Shown here one piece after another: positions 7,628 through 15,990 of a stretch of 64,000 bases of DNA. The stretch is taken from the NCBI RefSeq assembly GCF_900104175.1, contig NZ_FNIX01000012.1, positions 124,001 to 188,000 of the forward strand, in the 5' to 3' direction. This DNA comes from Lentzea jiangxiensis (GTDB lineage Bacteria > Actinomycetota > Actinomycetes > Mycobacteriales > Pseudonocardiaceae). Numbering within the stretch: position 1 is the first letter of the stretch; the number at the start of each line of letters is the position of its first letter. The translations under genes and the position numbers were made by a program. The notes beneath the pieces are model-generated. The model made no database searches. It had not been told where the DNA came from and saw only the letters and a list, made by a program, of their open reading frames with translations.

Positions 7628-8802
7628 CCACACCGCTCGAGGGCCTGCTGCGGCAGTTGGCGCCGCAGGTCCTCGGCGTGCTCCTACGCCGTCACGGCCA
7701 GTTCGACGTCTGCGAGGACGCCGTGCAGGAAGCACTGCTCGCCGCCACCCGGCAGTGGCCCGCCGAAGGCATCCCCGACAACCCGAAGGGCTGGCTCATC
7801 ACCGCCGCCTCACGACGCTGGATAGAGCAGTACCGCTCCGAGATCGCACGCCGGCACCGCGAGGACAAGGCCGCCGCCCTCACACCCCCACCGGCCGACC
7901 CCGTGCCCGCCCGCGACGACACCCTCACCATCCTCGCGCTGTGCTGCCACGACAGCCTCACCACCGCCTCCCAGATCGCCCTCACCCTCAGAGCGGTCGG
8001 CGGCCTCACCACCGCGGAGATCGCCCGCGCGTTCCTCGTACCCGAAACCACCATCGCCCAGCGCATCAGCCGCGCGAAACAGAAGATCAAGCAGTCCGGC
8101 GCGCAGTTCCGGCCCCCGAACGACCTCACCGCCGTCCTGCACGTGCTCTACCTGATCTTCACCGAAGGCTCCACCGCCAGCTCCGGCGACGACCTCCTCC
8201 GCGTCGACCTCACCGCCGAAGCGATCAGACTCACCCGCCAGCTGCACCGGCGACGCCCCGACGACGGAGAACTCACCGGCCTGCTCGCCCTCATGCTGCT
8301 CACCGACGCCCGCCGCCCCGCCCGCACCGACGCCCACGGCACCCTCATCCCGCTCGCCGAGCAGGACCGCACCCGATGGGACCACCAAGCGATCGACGAA
8401 GGCACCACCCTCATCCGCAACGCCCTGCAAACCGCCCGGATCGGCCCCTACCAGCTGCAAGCCGCCATCGCCGCCGTCCACGCCGACGCCAAAACCGCCG
8501 ACGACACCGACTGGCACGAGATCCTCGGCCTCTACGAACTGCTCACCGCCACCGCACCCGGCCCCATGGTCGCGCTCAACCGCATCGTCGCCGTCGCCAT
8601 GGTCCACGGCCCCGACCAGGCACTACAGCAACTGTCCACCCTGCGACTCGACCACCACCGCGTCCACGCCGTGAAAGCACACCTGCTGGACCTGCAGGGC
8701 AACCACGACGAAGCACGAACCGAATACGACACAGCCGCGAAACTCACCCTGAGCGCACCCGAACAGCGCTACCTCAGGTCCCGGTCGCGCCACCCACGGT
8801 AG
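7624..8802 (+). CDS. ECF42-type RNA polymerase sigma factor with C-terminal TPR-like extension
   Basis: A 392-residue alternative sigma factor. Region 2 contains FDVCEDAVQEALLAA (about residues 25-40), region 4 contains GGLTTAEIARAFLVPETTIAQRISRAKQK (about 125-155, given here only as its key pattern of a helix-turn-helix), and the remaining 230 residues form the helical TPR-like domain characteristic of ECF42, ending in HLLDLQGNHDEARTEYDTA. ECF42 factors lack a classical anti-sigma factor and are thought to depend on the C-terminal extension for activity. The GTG start overlaps the DGPF gene stop. The 3' end overlaps the convergent phosphatase gene by 29 bases. Confidence 0.85.
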   Translation: MTTPLEGLLRQLAPQVLGVLLRRHGQFDVCEDAVQEALLAATRQWPAEGIPDNPKGWLITAASRRWIEQYRSEIARRHREDKAAALTPPPADPVPARDDTLTILALCCHDSLTTASQIALTLRAVGGLTTAEIARAFLVPETTIAQRISRAKQKIKQSGAQFRPPNDLTAVLHVLYLIFTEGSTASSGDDLLRVDLTAEAIRLTRQLHRRRPDDGELTGLLALMLLTDARRPARTDAHGTLIPLAEQDRTRWDHQAIDEGTTLIRNALQTARIGPYQLQAAIAAVHADAKTADDTDWHEILGLYELLTATAPGPMVALNRIVAVAMVHGPDQALQQLSTLRLDHHRVHAVKAHLLDLQGNHDEARTEYDTAAKLTLSAPEQRYLRSRSRHPR

Positions 8803-9475
8803 CGTCCGACGACGGCTCCTCCTGCGGCGGCGCCACCGGCACCACCCCCGACAAATCCCCACCGTTGTCGTTGGTCCGCAACACGAACGGCCGCGTCTGC
8901 GTGTACTGCACCACCGAGATCGAACACGGATCCACCACGATCCGCTGGAACCCGTCCAGGTGCACACCCAACGCGTCCGCCAGCACCGCCTTGATCACAT
9001 CACCGTGCGAGCACAACACCCACACAGCACCAGGACCGTGCTCCTCGGAAATACGGGCGTCATGCGCCCGCACCGCCGCCACCGCACGAGCCTGCACATG
9101 CGCCAAACCCTCACCATCGGGGAACACGGCAGCGGAAGGATGCTGCTGCACGACCTTCCACAACGGCTCGTCGTACAGGTCCTTCAACGCCTTGCCGGTC
9201 CACGCCCCGTAGTCCACTTCGGACAGATCCGGCTCCGCCACCGCCTCCAAAGAACGATCGGCCAGCAACGGCGCCAACGTCTCCTCACACCGCTGCAGAG
9301 GAGACGACACCACCGCGCTGACCGGAATGTCCTTCAAACGCCCCACCAGAGCCGCCGCCTGCGCCCGCCCCCGCTCGTCCAACCCCACACCCAACGATCT
9401 CCCGGCGAGCACACCGGAACCGTTGGCGGTCGAACGAGCATGTCGGAGCAGGATCACCGTGGCCACGCCACCCAC
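8774..9475 (-). CDS. Histidine phosphatase family protein (phosphoglycerate-mutase-like)
   Basis: A 233-residue cytoplasmic phosphatase. The catalytic LLRHARSTAN box is at residues 9-18 (RHxR variant of RHG), the conserved second-Arg/Glu region is SSPLQRCEETL, and the second catalytic His is in VLCSHGDVIKAVLAD. These MSMEG/PhoE-like enzymes remove phosphate from small metabolites; the substrate is unknown. It is the last gene of a minus-strand operon LLM oxidoreductase - uppP - phosphatase, with only 1 base between the uppP stop and this GTG start. Operon placement next to uppP hints at a role in lipid-carrier or cell-wall phosphate chemistry, which is inference. Confidence 0.85.
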   Translation of the reverse strand: MGGVATVILLRHARSTANGSGVLAGRSLGVGLDERGRAQAAALVGRLKDIPVSAVVSSPLQRCEETLAPLLADRSLEAVAEPDLSEVDYGAWTGKALKDLYDEPLWKVVQQHPSAAVFPDGEGLAHVQARAVAAVRAHDARISEEHGPGAVWVLCSHGDVIKAVLADALGVHLDGFQRIVVDPCSISVVQYTQTRPFVLRTNDNGGDLSGVVPVAPPQEEPSSDATVGGATGT

Positions 9476-9476
9476 C

Positions 9477-10304
9477 TTAGATCGGCTGCAACAACCCCAT
9501 CGACAGCAGCCCCATCACCACGATGCCCAACATGATCCGGTACCACACGAACGCCGAATACGAATGCTTCGACACGTACCTCAGCAACCACGCGATCGTC
9601 GCGTACCCCACCACGAACGAGATCAGCGTCGCCACCACCATCTGCGGAATCGACGCCTGAACACCCTCACCCGACCGCTCCAGAACATCCGGGATGGAGA
9701 ACAACCCCGCCCCGAACACCGCCGGAATCGCCAGCAGGAACGAATACCGCGCCGCCGCCTCCCGCGTCAGCCCCAGGAACAACCCCGCCGTCAACGTCCC
9801 ACCCGAACGGGACACGCCCGGAATGAGCGCCAGCGCCTGCGCCAGCCCCATCCCGACCGCGTCCTTCATCCGCAACTCGTCACGCTGCTGCTTCGCCAGG
9901 TGATCCGCCAAACCCAGCAGCAGACCGAACACGATCAGCATCGTCGCCGTGATCCACAGGTTCCGCGCCGACGTCCGGATCTCGTCCTTCAGCAGATACC
10001 CCAGAACCGAGATCGGCACCGAACCGATGATCACGTACCAGGCGAGCCGGTAGTCCTTCTCCTTGCGCGCCTCGGCGTTGAACAAGCCGCGGAACCAGGC
10101 GCTGATGAAGCGCCCGATGTCCTTGGCGAAGTAGATCAGCACCGCCACCTCGGTACCCAGCTGGATCACCGCGGTGAACGAAGCGCCCGCGTCGTTGCCG
10201 AAGAACAGCGTCGACGTGATGCGCAGGTGCGCACTGCTGGAAATCGGCAGGAATTCCGTCAGTCCTTGGACCAGTCCGAGGACCAGAGCCTGCAACCAGC
10301 TCAA
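9477..10304 (-). CDS. uppP: Undecaprenyl-diphosphate phosphatase UppP (BacA)
   Basis: A 275-residue integral membrane enzyme that dephosphorylates undecaprenyl diphosphate to recycle the lipid carrier of peptidoglycan synthesis. Both signature motifs are present: [13 protein letters not shown] (residues about 15-27, with catalytic Glu and Ser) and PGVSRSGGT (about 165-175, with the essential Arg). About eight hydrophobic helices are visible, and the length is normal. The TTG start overlaps the upstream LLM gene stop (TTGA at 10301-10304), so translation is coupled. Confidence 0.93.
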   Translation of the reverse strand: MSWLQALVLGLVQGLTEFLPISSSAHLRITSTLFFGNDAGASFTAVIQLGTEVAVLIYFAKDIGRFISAWFRGLFNAEARKEKDYRLAWYVIIGSVPISVLGYLLKDEIRTSARNLWITATMLIVFGLLLGLADHLAKQQRDELRMKDAVGMGLAQALALIPGVSRSGGTLTAGLFLGLTREAAARYSFLLAIPAVFGAGLFSIPDVLERSGEGVQASIPQMVVATLISFVVGYATIAWLLRYVSKHSYSAFVWYRIMLGIVVMGLLSMGLLQPI

Positions 10305-11350
10305 CTACCCACTCCCGCCAGATCCAAAGCCTCGGCCGCGGTGCGAAGGCCCGCGATCCCCTGCTCCAGATCTTGCAGCATCGGCGAAACGGACAACGTG
10401 GTGACCCCCGCCGCCGCAAGGGCCTTCATCTTGTCTGCTATGCGCTCCTTCGACCCCAGCAACGCCGTCGCGTCCAGGAACTCCAACGGGATCGCCGCCA
10501 TCGCACCCGCGTAGTCCCGGGACAGGTACTTCTCCTGGATCTCCTCCGCCTCAGCCGGAAAACCCATCCGCACCATCAGGTTGTTGTAGAAATTCTGCTT
10601 GCGCGACCCCATACCGCCCACGTACAACGCCGTGTACGCCCGAACCGGGTCAGCGCACGCCTTCCAGTCCTGCCCCACGACCAGCGGCATCGTCGGAACG
10701 ACGTCGAAACCCTCCATCGACTTGCCGGCCTTCTCCCGGCCCGCCCTCACCGACGCCAGCGACTCCGCCGAGAACTCCGGCGAGAAGAAGATCGCCAGCC
10801 ACCCGTCCGCGATCTCCCCCGTCAGCTCCAGGTTCTTCGGACCCACCGCCGCCAGGTAGATCGGGATCTGCTCCCGCACCGGGTGCACCGTCAGCTGCAA
10901 CGCCTTGCCAGGACCATCCGGCAACGGCAACGTGTAGTGCTCACCCTCGAAACGCAGCTTCTCCCGCGTCAAAGCCCGCTTCACGATCTCCACGTACTCA
11001 CGCGTGCGCGCCAGCGGCTTGTCGAACCGCACACCGTGCCAGCCCTCCGACACCTGCGGACCCGACACACCCAGGCCCATCCGGAACCGGCCACCCGACA
11101 ACGTGTCCAAAGTGGCCGCCGTCATCGCCGCCATCGCGGGCGTCCGCGCCGGGATCTGGAAGATCGCGCTACCGACGTCGATGCGTTCGGTCTGCGCGGC
11201 CACCCACGCGAGCACCGTCGGCGCGTCGGAACCGTAGGCCTCCGCGGCCCACACCACCGAAAAGCCGAGCCGGTCGGCCTCTTTGGCCAGCTCAAGGTTC
11301 GCGGCGTCGTTGCCGGCGCCCCAGTATCCGAGGTTCAATCCGAGCTTCAC
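10301..11350 (-). CDS. LLM class F420-dependent oxidoreductase
   Basis: A 349-residue TIM-barrel oxidoreductase of the luciferase-like superfamily. The N-terminal strand [11 protein letters not shown], the [19 protein letters not shown] phosphate-binding region and the [10 protein letters not shown] segment are typical of actinobacterial F420-dependent members; these reduce or oxidise small organic substrates with coenzyme F420. GTG start. It heads the operon with uppP and the histidine phosphatase. A plus-strand aldo/keto reductase gene is divergent, 72 bases away. Confidence 0.88.
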   Translation of the reverse strand: MKLGLNLGYWGAGNDAANLELAKEADRLGFSVVWAAEAYGSDAPTVLAWVAAQTERIDVGSAIFQIPARTPAMAAMTAATLDTLSGGRFRMGLGVSGPQVSEGWHGVRFDKPLARTREYVEIVKRALTREKLRFEGEHYTLPLPDGPGKALQLTVHPVREQIPIYLAAVGPKNLELTGEIADGWLAIFFSPEFSAESLASVRAGREKAGKSMEGFDVVPTMPLVVGQDWKACADPVRAYTALYVGGMGSRKQNFYNNLMVRMGFPAEAEEIQEKYLSRDYAGAMAAIPLEFLDATALLGSKERIADKMKALAAAGVTTLSVSPMLQDLEQGIAGLRTAAEALDLAGVGS

Positions 11351-11422
11351 GCAGCAAGACCCTACCGGTCAGTAACACCGATTGCCAGGCTCACACGATG
11401 ATCACCCCTTAGCATCGCGCAC

Positions 11423-12388
11423 GTGGAACAGCGATACCTCGGCCGCAGCGGCCTCCGCGTCTCCAGGACCGCGCTGGGCACGATGACGTGGGGCCGCGAC
11501 ACCGACGCGGACGAGGCAGCAACCCAGCTCATGGCCTTCGCCGACGCCGGCGGCACCCTCGTCGACACCGCCGACGTCTACTCCGAAGGCGAAGCCGAAC
11601 GCATCCTCGGCGGCCTCCTCGGCGAAATCGTCCCCCGCGACCAACTCGTCCTCGCCACCAAAGCCGTCGCCCGCCGCACCGAAGGCCCCTTCGGCGGCGG
11701 CGCCTCCCGCGGCGCCCTGCTGTCCGCACTGGACGGATCCCTGCGCCGCATCGGCGTCGACCACGTCGACCTGTGGCAACTGCACGCCTGGGACGCCCAC
11801 GTCCCCGTCGAGGAAACCCTCTCCGCCGTCGACCACGCCATCACCTCCGGCAAAGTCCGCTACGCCGGCATCTCCAACTACAGCGGCTGGCAGCTCGCCA
11901 CCGCCGCCATGACCCCCTCGACCCACCCCCTCATCTCCACCCAGGTCGAGTACTCCCTGCTCGAACGCGGCATCGAACGCGAAGTCGCCCCCGCCGCCCA
12001 GCACCACGGCCTCGGACTCCTCCCGTGGGCACCCCTCGGCCGCGGCGTGCTGACCGGCAAGTACCGCAACGGCACCCCCGCCGACTCCCGCGGCGCCTCC
12101 GCCCACTTCGCCGGCTACGTCGAACAACACCGCAACGACCGCGCCGCCCGCATCGTCCAGGCCGTCGCCACCGCCGCCGAAGGACTCGGCACCTCCGCGC
12201 TGTGCGTCGCCCTCGCCTGGGTCCGCGACCGCCCCGGCGTCGTCGCCCCCGTCGTCGGCGCCCGCGACACCAACCAGCTCCTCGCCTCGCTCGAGACCGA
12301 GCAGCTCACCTTGCCCCCGGCCATCCGGGCCGCCCTCGACGACGTCAGCGCCATCGAACTCGGCTACCCCGAACGCCCGATGCCCTGA
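11423..12388 (+). CDS. Aldo/keto reductase
   Basis: A 321-residue NADPH-dependent reductase with the (alpha/beta)8 fold. Catalytic tetrad positions are visible: Asp in LVDTADVYSEG with its Tyr, Lys in LVLATKAV and His in VDLWQLHAWD. The C-terminal NADP-binding segment APVVGARDTNQL is also present. It most resembles the AKR family of general stress/xenobiotic reductases. GTG start 11423. One of the four dispersed AGTCAACACTGAA elements lies 56 bases after its stop. Confidence 0.88.
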   Translation: MEQRYLGRSGLRVSRTALGTMTWGRDTDADEAATQLMAFADAGGTLVDTADVYSEGEAERILGGLLGEIVPRDQLVLATKAVARRTEGPFGGGASRGALLSALDGSLRRIGVDHVDLWQLHAWDAHVPVEETLSAVDHAITSGKVRYAGISNYSGWQLATAAMTPSTHPLISTQVEYSLLERGIEREVAPAAQHHGLGLLPWAPLGRGVLTGKYRNGTPADSRGASAHFAGYVEQHRNDRAARIVQAVATAAEGLGTSALCVALAWVRDRPGVVAPVVGARDTNQLLASLETEQLTLPPAIRAALDDVSAIELGYPERPMP

Positions 12389-12443
12389 GCTCTCGGCGTG
12401 TTTTTGTTCGGTTCGTTTTCTGTCGGGTAACCACTGTCGATGT

Positions 12444-12472
12444 TTGATTTTGGTCGACACTGAAATTATAGA
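12444..12472 (+). promoter_or_regulatory. Repeat element copy A: promoter-like -35/-10 with conserved spacer
   Basis: TTGATT (12444-12449), a 17-base spacer holding GGTCGACACTGAA, then TATAGA (12467-12472). It points toward the lipoprotein gene at 12580, about 100 bases downstream. The spacer core is shared with copies B, C and D, which is more conservation than a plain promoter needs and suggests a regulator sits on it. Confidence 0.55.
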
Positions 12473-12579
12473 GATAAACAACAGACTCTCGCGGCGAGTT
12501 TCACCCCACCCCTTGCGTGACCTCCGGCCGAACGTCGTGGATCCTGGAAGTCCACGACGTGCTCCAGGAGGACCCGATC

Positions 12580-13236
12580 TTGCGCCGGCTCGCTGCTCTG
12601 ATCTTGACCACCGCCACGCTGACGGCGTGCGGCCAGAGCGAGGGGACGCAGGACCCGCTGCAGGTCGCCGAAGTCCTCGAAGCCGCGAAGCCCGCCCTCT
12701 CCCCCGCCCAGAACGGCACCCCGCCCGGCGAGATCACGCCCGGCGGCACGTTCACCGAGGGCGACACCACGCAGAAGTTCCAGGTCAACGGCCGCAACGT
12801 CGAACTGGACAGGCTGCGCAGCGCGGTCTTCGAGATGACCACCGACGACAAGGGCGCACCGAACCGCGGCGCCGGCCTGCGCGCGGGTGACGGCGCCACC
12901 AACGGCGTCCCCGACCGCTACGGCCGCCTGCTCGTCGTCGACACCCGCGGCGGCGAGTTCATCGCGTTCTCGGTCAACCCGCTGATCATGCGGCAGCGCT
13001 ACCCCCTGCCCGGCACGCCCTACGGCATCGCCTACGACGGCAAGCGCGACATCGCGTGGGTCACGCTCACCGAGCGCAACGAGGTCGTCGGGCTGAACGT
13101 CGCCGGTGGCGAACCGACCGAGAAGCACCGGTTCCCCACCGTGCGCCAGCCCAACACCGTCAGCGTCGACCAGGAATCCGGACGGGTCACGGTCACGTCC
13201 GGCGACAACGGAGGGGTACAGGTGATCTCGCCATGA
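12580..13236 (+). CDS. Secreted lipoprotein with YncE-like beta-propeller repeats
   Basis: A 218-residue lipoprotein. Start was set at TTG 12580 because AGGAGG sits 8 bases upstream (12566-12571) and the resulting N-terminus, MRRLAALILTTATLTAC, is a proper lipoprotein signal with the lipid-bearing Cys at residue 17. The mature part has blade-like repeats with YGRLLVVDTRGGEFIAF and IAYDGKRDIAWVTLTERNE, as in YncE/NHL-type propellers, but only about three blades, short for a full propeller. It overlaps the next gene by 4 bases. A promoter-like repeat lies about 100 bases upstream. Confidence 0.75.
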   Translation: MRRLAALILTTATLTACGQSEGTQDPLQVAEVLEAAKPALSPAQNGTPPGEITPGGTFTEGDTTQKFQVNGRNVELDRLRSAVFEMTTDDKGAPNRGAGLRAGDGATNGVPDRYGRLLVVDTRGGEFIAFSVNPLIMRQRYPLPGTPYGIAYDGKRDIAWVTLTERNEVVGLNVAGGEPTEKHRFPTVRQPNTVSVDQESGRVTVTSGDNGGVQVISP

Positions 13237-13445
13237 ACGAAGGGGTGATCGACGGAGACTGGGAGTACCGGCCGCTGCGTCTGCCGCCCGGCATCTCCCG
13301 CCGCACCGCGGCCACGCAGCTGGCCATCCACGCCGAGTTCGCGGGCTGGGAGCTCTCCCGCACGCTGCTCTACGGCGACGGCTCCCGCAAGGTCTGGCTC
13401 CGCCGCAAGCGCCAGCCCTCCCTGGTGCCCGGCCTCATCACCTGA
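13233..13445 (+). CDS. DUF5703 family small protein
   Basis: A 70-residue basic protein (GDWEYRPLRLPPGISR ... GWELSRTLLYGDGSRKVWLRRK) matching the small actinobacterial DUF5703 family of unknown function. The ATG overlaps the lipoprotein stop (ATGA), so the two are coupled. The last 8 bases overlap the convergent aldo/keto reductase gene. Confidence 0.8.
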   Translation: MNEGVIDGDWEYRPLRLPPGISRRTAATQLAIHAEFAGWELSRTLLYGDGSRKVWLRRKRQPSLVPGLIT

Positions 13446-14370
13446 CGACGACCACGTCACCGAACGCGGAGGGCTCGCACTCCGCGATGAAGTCCGCCGG
13501 AAAGCCCCGCTCAAACGGGGCCGCCGCCTCCAGGCGCGCGACCGCTTCCGGCGGCAGCACCACCTCGCCCAGGCAGTCCCGCACCTGCTCCGGCGTCCGC
13601 GCCCCCACCAGCGGCAACACCCCGCGTAAGCGCACCCACGCCAGAGCCACCCGAGCCGGCGTCGTCCCCAGCTCGTCCGCGACCTCCCGCACGGCCAGCG
13701 CCACGCGCTCCTCCCCCTCGGTCAGCCGCCCCGACCGCTGCGTGCCACCCGAGAGCTTCCCCGCCGCCAACGGCGCCCACGCCGCCACCGTCAGCCCCAG
13801 AGCCGACGCCATCGGCAGCAGCTCCCGCTCCACGTCGCGCCGCAGCAGGTTGTACGGCACCTGCAACCCCGAGAACGCCGTCCAGTCCCGCCACTCCGCC
13901 AGCGTGTTCGCCCGTGCCACGAACCACGCCGGCGCGTCCGACACCCCGACGTAGAGCACCTTCCCCGCCCGCACCAGGTCGTCCAGCGCCCGCATCGTCT
14001 CCTCGACCGGCGTGTGCCGGTCCCACAGGTGCACCCACAGCACGTCCACGTGGTCAGTCCGCAACCGCCGCAACGACCGCTCCAGCGACCCCACCAGGTT
14101 CTTGCGGTGGTTCCCGCCCGCGTTCGGGTCCCGGGCGTCACGCGACAACGCGTACTTCGTCGCCAGCACGAACCGGTCCCGCCGCCCCAGCACGGCTCCG
14201 AGCACCTCCTCGCTCTCGCCGTAGGCCGAGGCGGTGTCGAGGAAGTTGCCGCCGGCCTCGGCGTAGGTGTCGACCACGCGACGGGCGAGGTCCTCCGAAC
14301 GCAACGTCATGGTGCCCAGCAGCACCTCGGACACGCGCAGGCCGGTCCGGCCGAACAGTCGGTATCGCAT
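13438..14370 (-). CDS. Aldo/keto reductase (second copy)
   Basis: A 310-residue AKR with Asp/Tyr in FLDTASAYGES, Lys in FVLATKYALS and His in DVLWVHLWDRHTPVEE. The C-terminal PLVGARTPEQV segment contacts NADP. It is only a distant paralogue of the AKR at 11423. Start at ATG 14370 (MRYRLFGRTGLRVSEV), the usual family N-terminus; an ATG 5 codons upstream is possible. Divergent from the MmyB-like regulator at 14440 with 69 bases between, a common arrangement in which the regulator controls a neighbouring oxidoreductase. Confidence 0.88.
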   Translation of the reverse strand: MRYRLFGRTGLRVSEVLLGTMTLRSEDLARRVVDTYAEAGGNFLDTASAYGESEEVLGAVLGRRDRFVLATKYALSRDARDPNAGGNHRKNLVGSLERSLRRLRTDHVDVLWVHLWDRHTPVEETMRALDDLVRAGKVLYVGVSDAPAWFVARANTLAEWRDWTAFSGLQVPYNLLRRDVERELLPMASALGLTVAAWAPLAAGKLSGGTQRSGRLTEGEERVALAVREVADELGTTPARVALAWVRLRGVLPLVGARTPEQVRDCLGEVVLPPEAVARLEAAAPFERGFPADFIAECEPSAFGDVVVVR

Positions 14371-14439
14371 GATCCACAGCATCACCGCGCGGGCCGGACG
14401 CAGGGAGGCCCGCTCAGGGTCCCCCTAGACTCGCCGATC

Positions 14440-15162
14440 ATGGCCGACAACGCACTGGGCCGGTTCCTGCGCGCCCGCCGCGAAGCCACCGCACCTCCCA
14501 CCACCGAACGCCGCCGCACCCCCGGCCTGCGCCGCGGCGAGCTCGCCGACCGCGCCGGCATCAGCGTCGAGTACCTCACCCGCCTCGAGCGCGGCACCGA
14601 CCGCTCCCCCTCCGGCCAGGTCCTCGCCGCCCTGGCCGACGCGCTCGGGATGACCGCGGACGAACGGATCCACCTGTACCGCCTCGTCAAGGCCGGCAGC
14701 ACCTGCGCCCCTCCCCCGCCACCACCGCTGCGGCCCACCGTCCAGGCACTGCTCGACGCTCTCGCGCCCACCGCGGCCGCCGTGCTCGACCCGGCCGGTG
14801 ACGTCCTCGCGTGCACCGAGACGTTCCGCACGATCTCCGGCCTCGGCGACGAGCGCAACGTCGTCCGCTTCGCCTTCAGCCCTGCAGGGAAAGCCCACTA
14901 CCCCGACTGGGAACAGGTCGCGCACGACCGCGCCGCCGCTCTCCGGGCGGCGGCGGACCTCGGCGACCACGCGGCGAGCACGCTCGCGTTCGAACTCTCC
15001 ATCACCGTCGGCGAGGCCTTCACCAGCCGTTATGACGCCGTCGGCGCCCTGCCGCCCGCTACCGGGACCGAACGCTGGGGCGCTTTCCTGGTTGCCTTCG
15101 AGACTGCGTACCTGTCTGGTGGGGGCGAGAACCGGTTGATTGTTTATTTTAGTCAACACTGA
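14440..15162 (+). CDS. XRE-family regulator with MmyB-like ligand-binding domain, C-terminus shortened
   Basis: A 240-residue repressor/activator. The N-terminal helix-turn-helix (LRRGELADRAGISVEYLTRL, about residues 27-46) is followed by the PAS-like MmyB domain with the typical ERIHLYRLVKAGS linker, fatty-acid-type pocket region and FSPAGKAHYPDWEQVA. MmyB-type regulators usually extend some 20-40 residues past the final strand; here the protein ends LIVYFSQH, and that tail is encoded inside repeat element copy B, which also supplies the stop codon. The gene may therefore be truncated by, or co-evolved with, the element. Adjacent divergent AKR is the probable target. Confidence 0.8.
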   Translation: MADNALGRFLRARREATAPPTTERRRTPGLRRGELADRAGISVEYLTRLERGTDRSPSGQVLAALADALGMTADERIHLYRLVKAGSTCAPPPPPPLRPTVQALLDALAPTAAAVLDPAGDVLACTETFRTISGLGDERNVVRFAFSPAGKAHYPDWEQVAHDRAAALRAAADLGDHAASTLAFELSITVGEAFTSRYDAVGALPPATGTERWGAFLVAFETAYLSGGGENRLIVYFSQH

Positions 15163-15171
15163 AGTTATAGA
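15143..15171 (+). promoter_or_regulatory. Repeat element copy B, overlapping the regulator stop codon
   Basis: TTTATT (15143-15148), a 17-base spacer containing AGTCAACACTGAA (15151-15163), then TATAGA (15166-15171). It overlaps the 3' end of the MmyB-like gene and points into a region with no clear gene, followed 335 bases later by copy C. Confidence 0.5.
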
Positions 15172-15483
15172 GATAGTAGTAATCGATGGACCCTCGACGC
15201 GGCCGGCGCGACCTACGAAGTGGCCTACGCGCCGACCGCATGGGGACCTCGACGCGGCCGGCGCGGGGACCGCGTGTGCGCCACTACGACGGCGCACCTG
15301 TCCACTCGTCATGGGGAGCACCACTCCCCCGGCGTCGAGCCGAGACCACTCTGCTGAACAACACCCCTCACCTTTCCCCTCCGCTGCCTTTGTAGTGCGG
15401 AAACGTTGTGAGATGTCGATGCCTGAGCGCCTTACGACAACGTGCACGCAACAGCGGGAACTTCAGGTGAGGTCGATGACTCA
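15172..15483. repeat. Gene-free interval between element copies B and C, with a 19-bp direct repeat
   Basis: CCTCGACGCGGCCGGCGCG occurs at 15192-15210 and again at 15247-15265. One frame of the first copy reads TLDAAGATYEVAYAP, which looks like part of a real protein, but it is quickly broken. The interval is bounded by two direct copies of AGTCAACACTGAA (15151-15163 and 15486-15498). It may be a decayed gene fragment or a small inserted segment; no supported gene is present. Confidence 0.4.
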
Positions 15484-15506
15484 TCAGTCAACACTGAAAC
15501 AATAAA
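15478..15506 (+). promoter_or_regulatory. Repeat element copy C upstream of a hypothetical gene
   Basis: AGTCAACACTGAAAC (15486-15500) followed by AATAAA at the -10 position (15501-15506); the -35 position reads GACTCA and is weak. It lies 40 bases before ATG 15547 and points at that gene. It is the most divergent of the four copies but keeps the 13-base core exactly. Confidence 0.45.
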
Positions 15507-15546
15507 ATTCGCCGAACTTGTTGCAGATGTGATCAGATTCGGGGTC

Positions 15547-15990
15547 ATGGAGCTCGTGCCGCACGAAGTCGGGGTCGCTCACAGCGCACTGCCGCACGAC
15601 GAAACGTCCACCAGAGCCCTGCTCGCGCAAGCCGCGGCGCAGGGTCTGCACACAGTCGTGGTCACGGCTGACGAAGGAGACGAACGCGCCATAGCCGTCC
15701 TGCGCGAGCTGCGCGCGGAATGGCACACCGAGGACGGCAAGGTCACCGCCCAGCTCGACACGGACGCCGAAGGTCAGCTCCAGCACCTCTGGGGACTGCC
15801 GGCGGAGGACAGGGCCGCGTGGCTCGCCGCGTTCCCCCGCCACGACGACCAGAACTGGTGGATGCACCGGTTGCTGGTCCTCAACCACCACCCGGAGTGG
15901 GCGCCGCTCAAGGACTGGCTGGTCGACGAGCACGTGCGGCTCTTCGGCCGCCCGCCGGGACGGCGCCGGTCTACCGCGGCAGGCCGCTGA
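15547..15990 (+). CDS. Hypothetical protein, 147 residues
   Basis: Not recognised. The translation from ATG 15547 (MELVPHEVGVAHSALPHDE) has coding-type composition: an acidic alternating alpha/beta first half with LHTVVVTADEGDERAIAVLRELR and a Trp-rich second half with QNWWMHRLLVLNHHPEWAPLKDW. No signal peptide or membrane segment. Upstream residues of the longer open frame fall inside repeat copy C and are unlikely to be translated. The 3' end overlaps the convergent membrane protein gene by 20 bases. Confidence 0.65.
   Translation: MELVPHEVGVAHSALPHDETSTRALLAQAAAQGLHTVVVTADEGDERAIAVLRELRAEWHTEDGKVTAQLDTDAEGQLQHLWGLPAEDRAAWLAAFPRHDDQNWWMHRLLVLNHHPEWAPLKDWLVDEHVRLFGRPPGRRRSTAAGR

Noticed and set aside
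15140-15505. A 121-codon plus-strand frame starting in element copy B
   Set aside because: Composition is not coding-like and it ends inside copy C; treated as gene-free.
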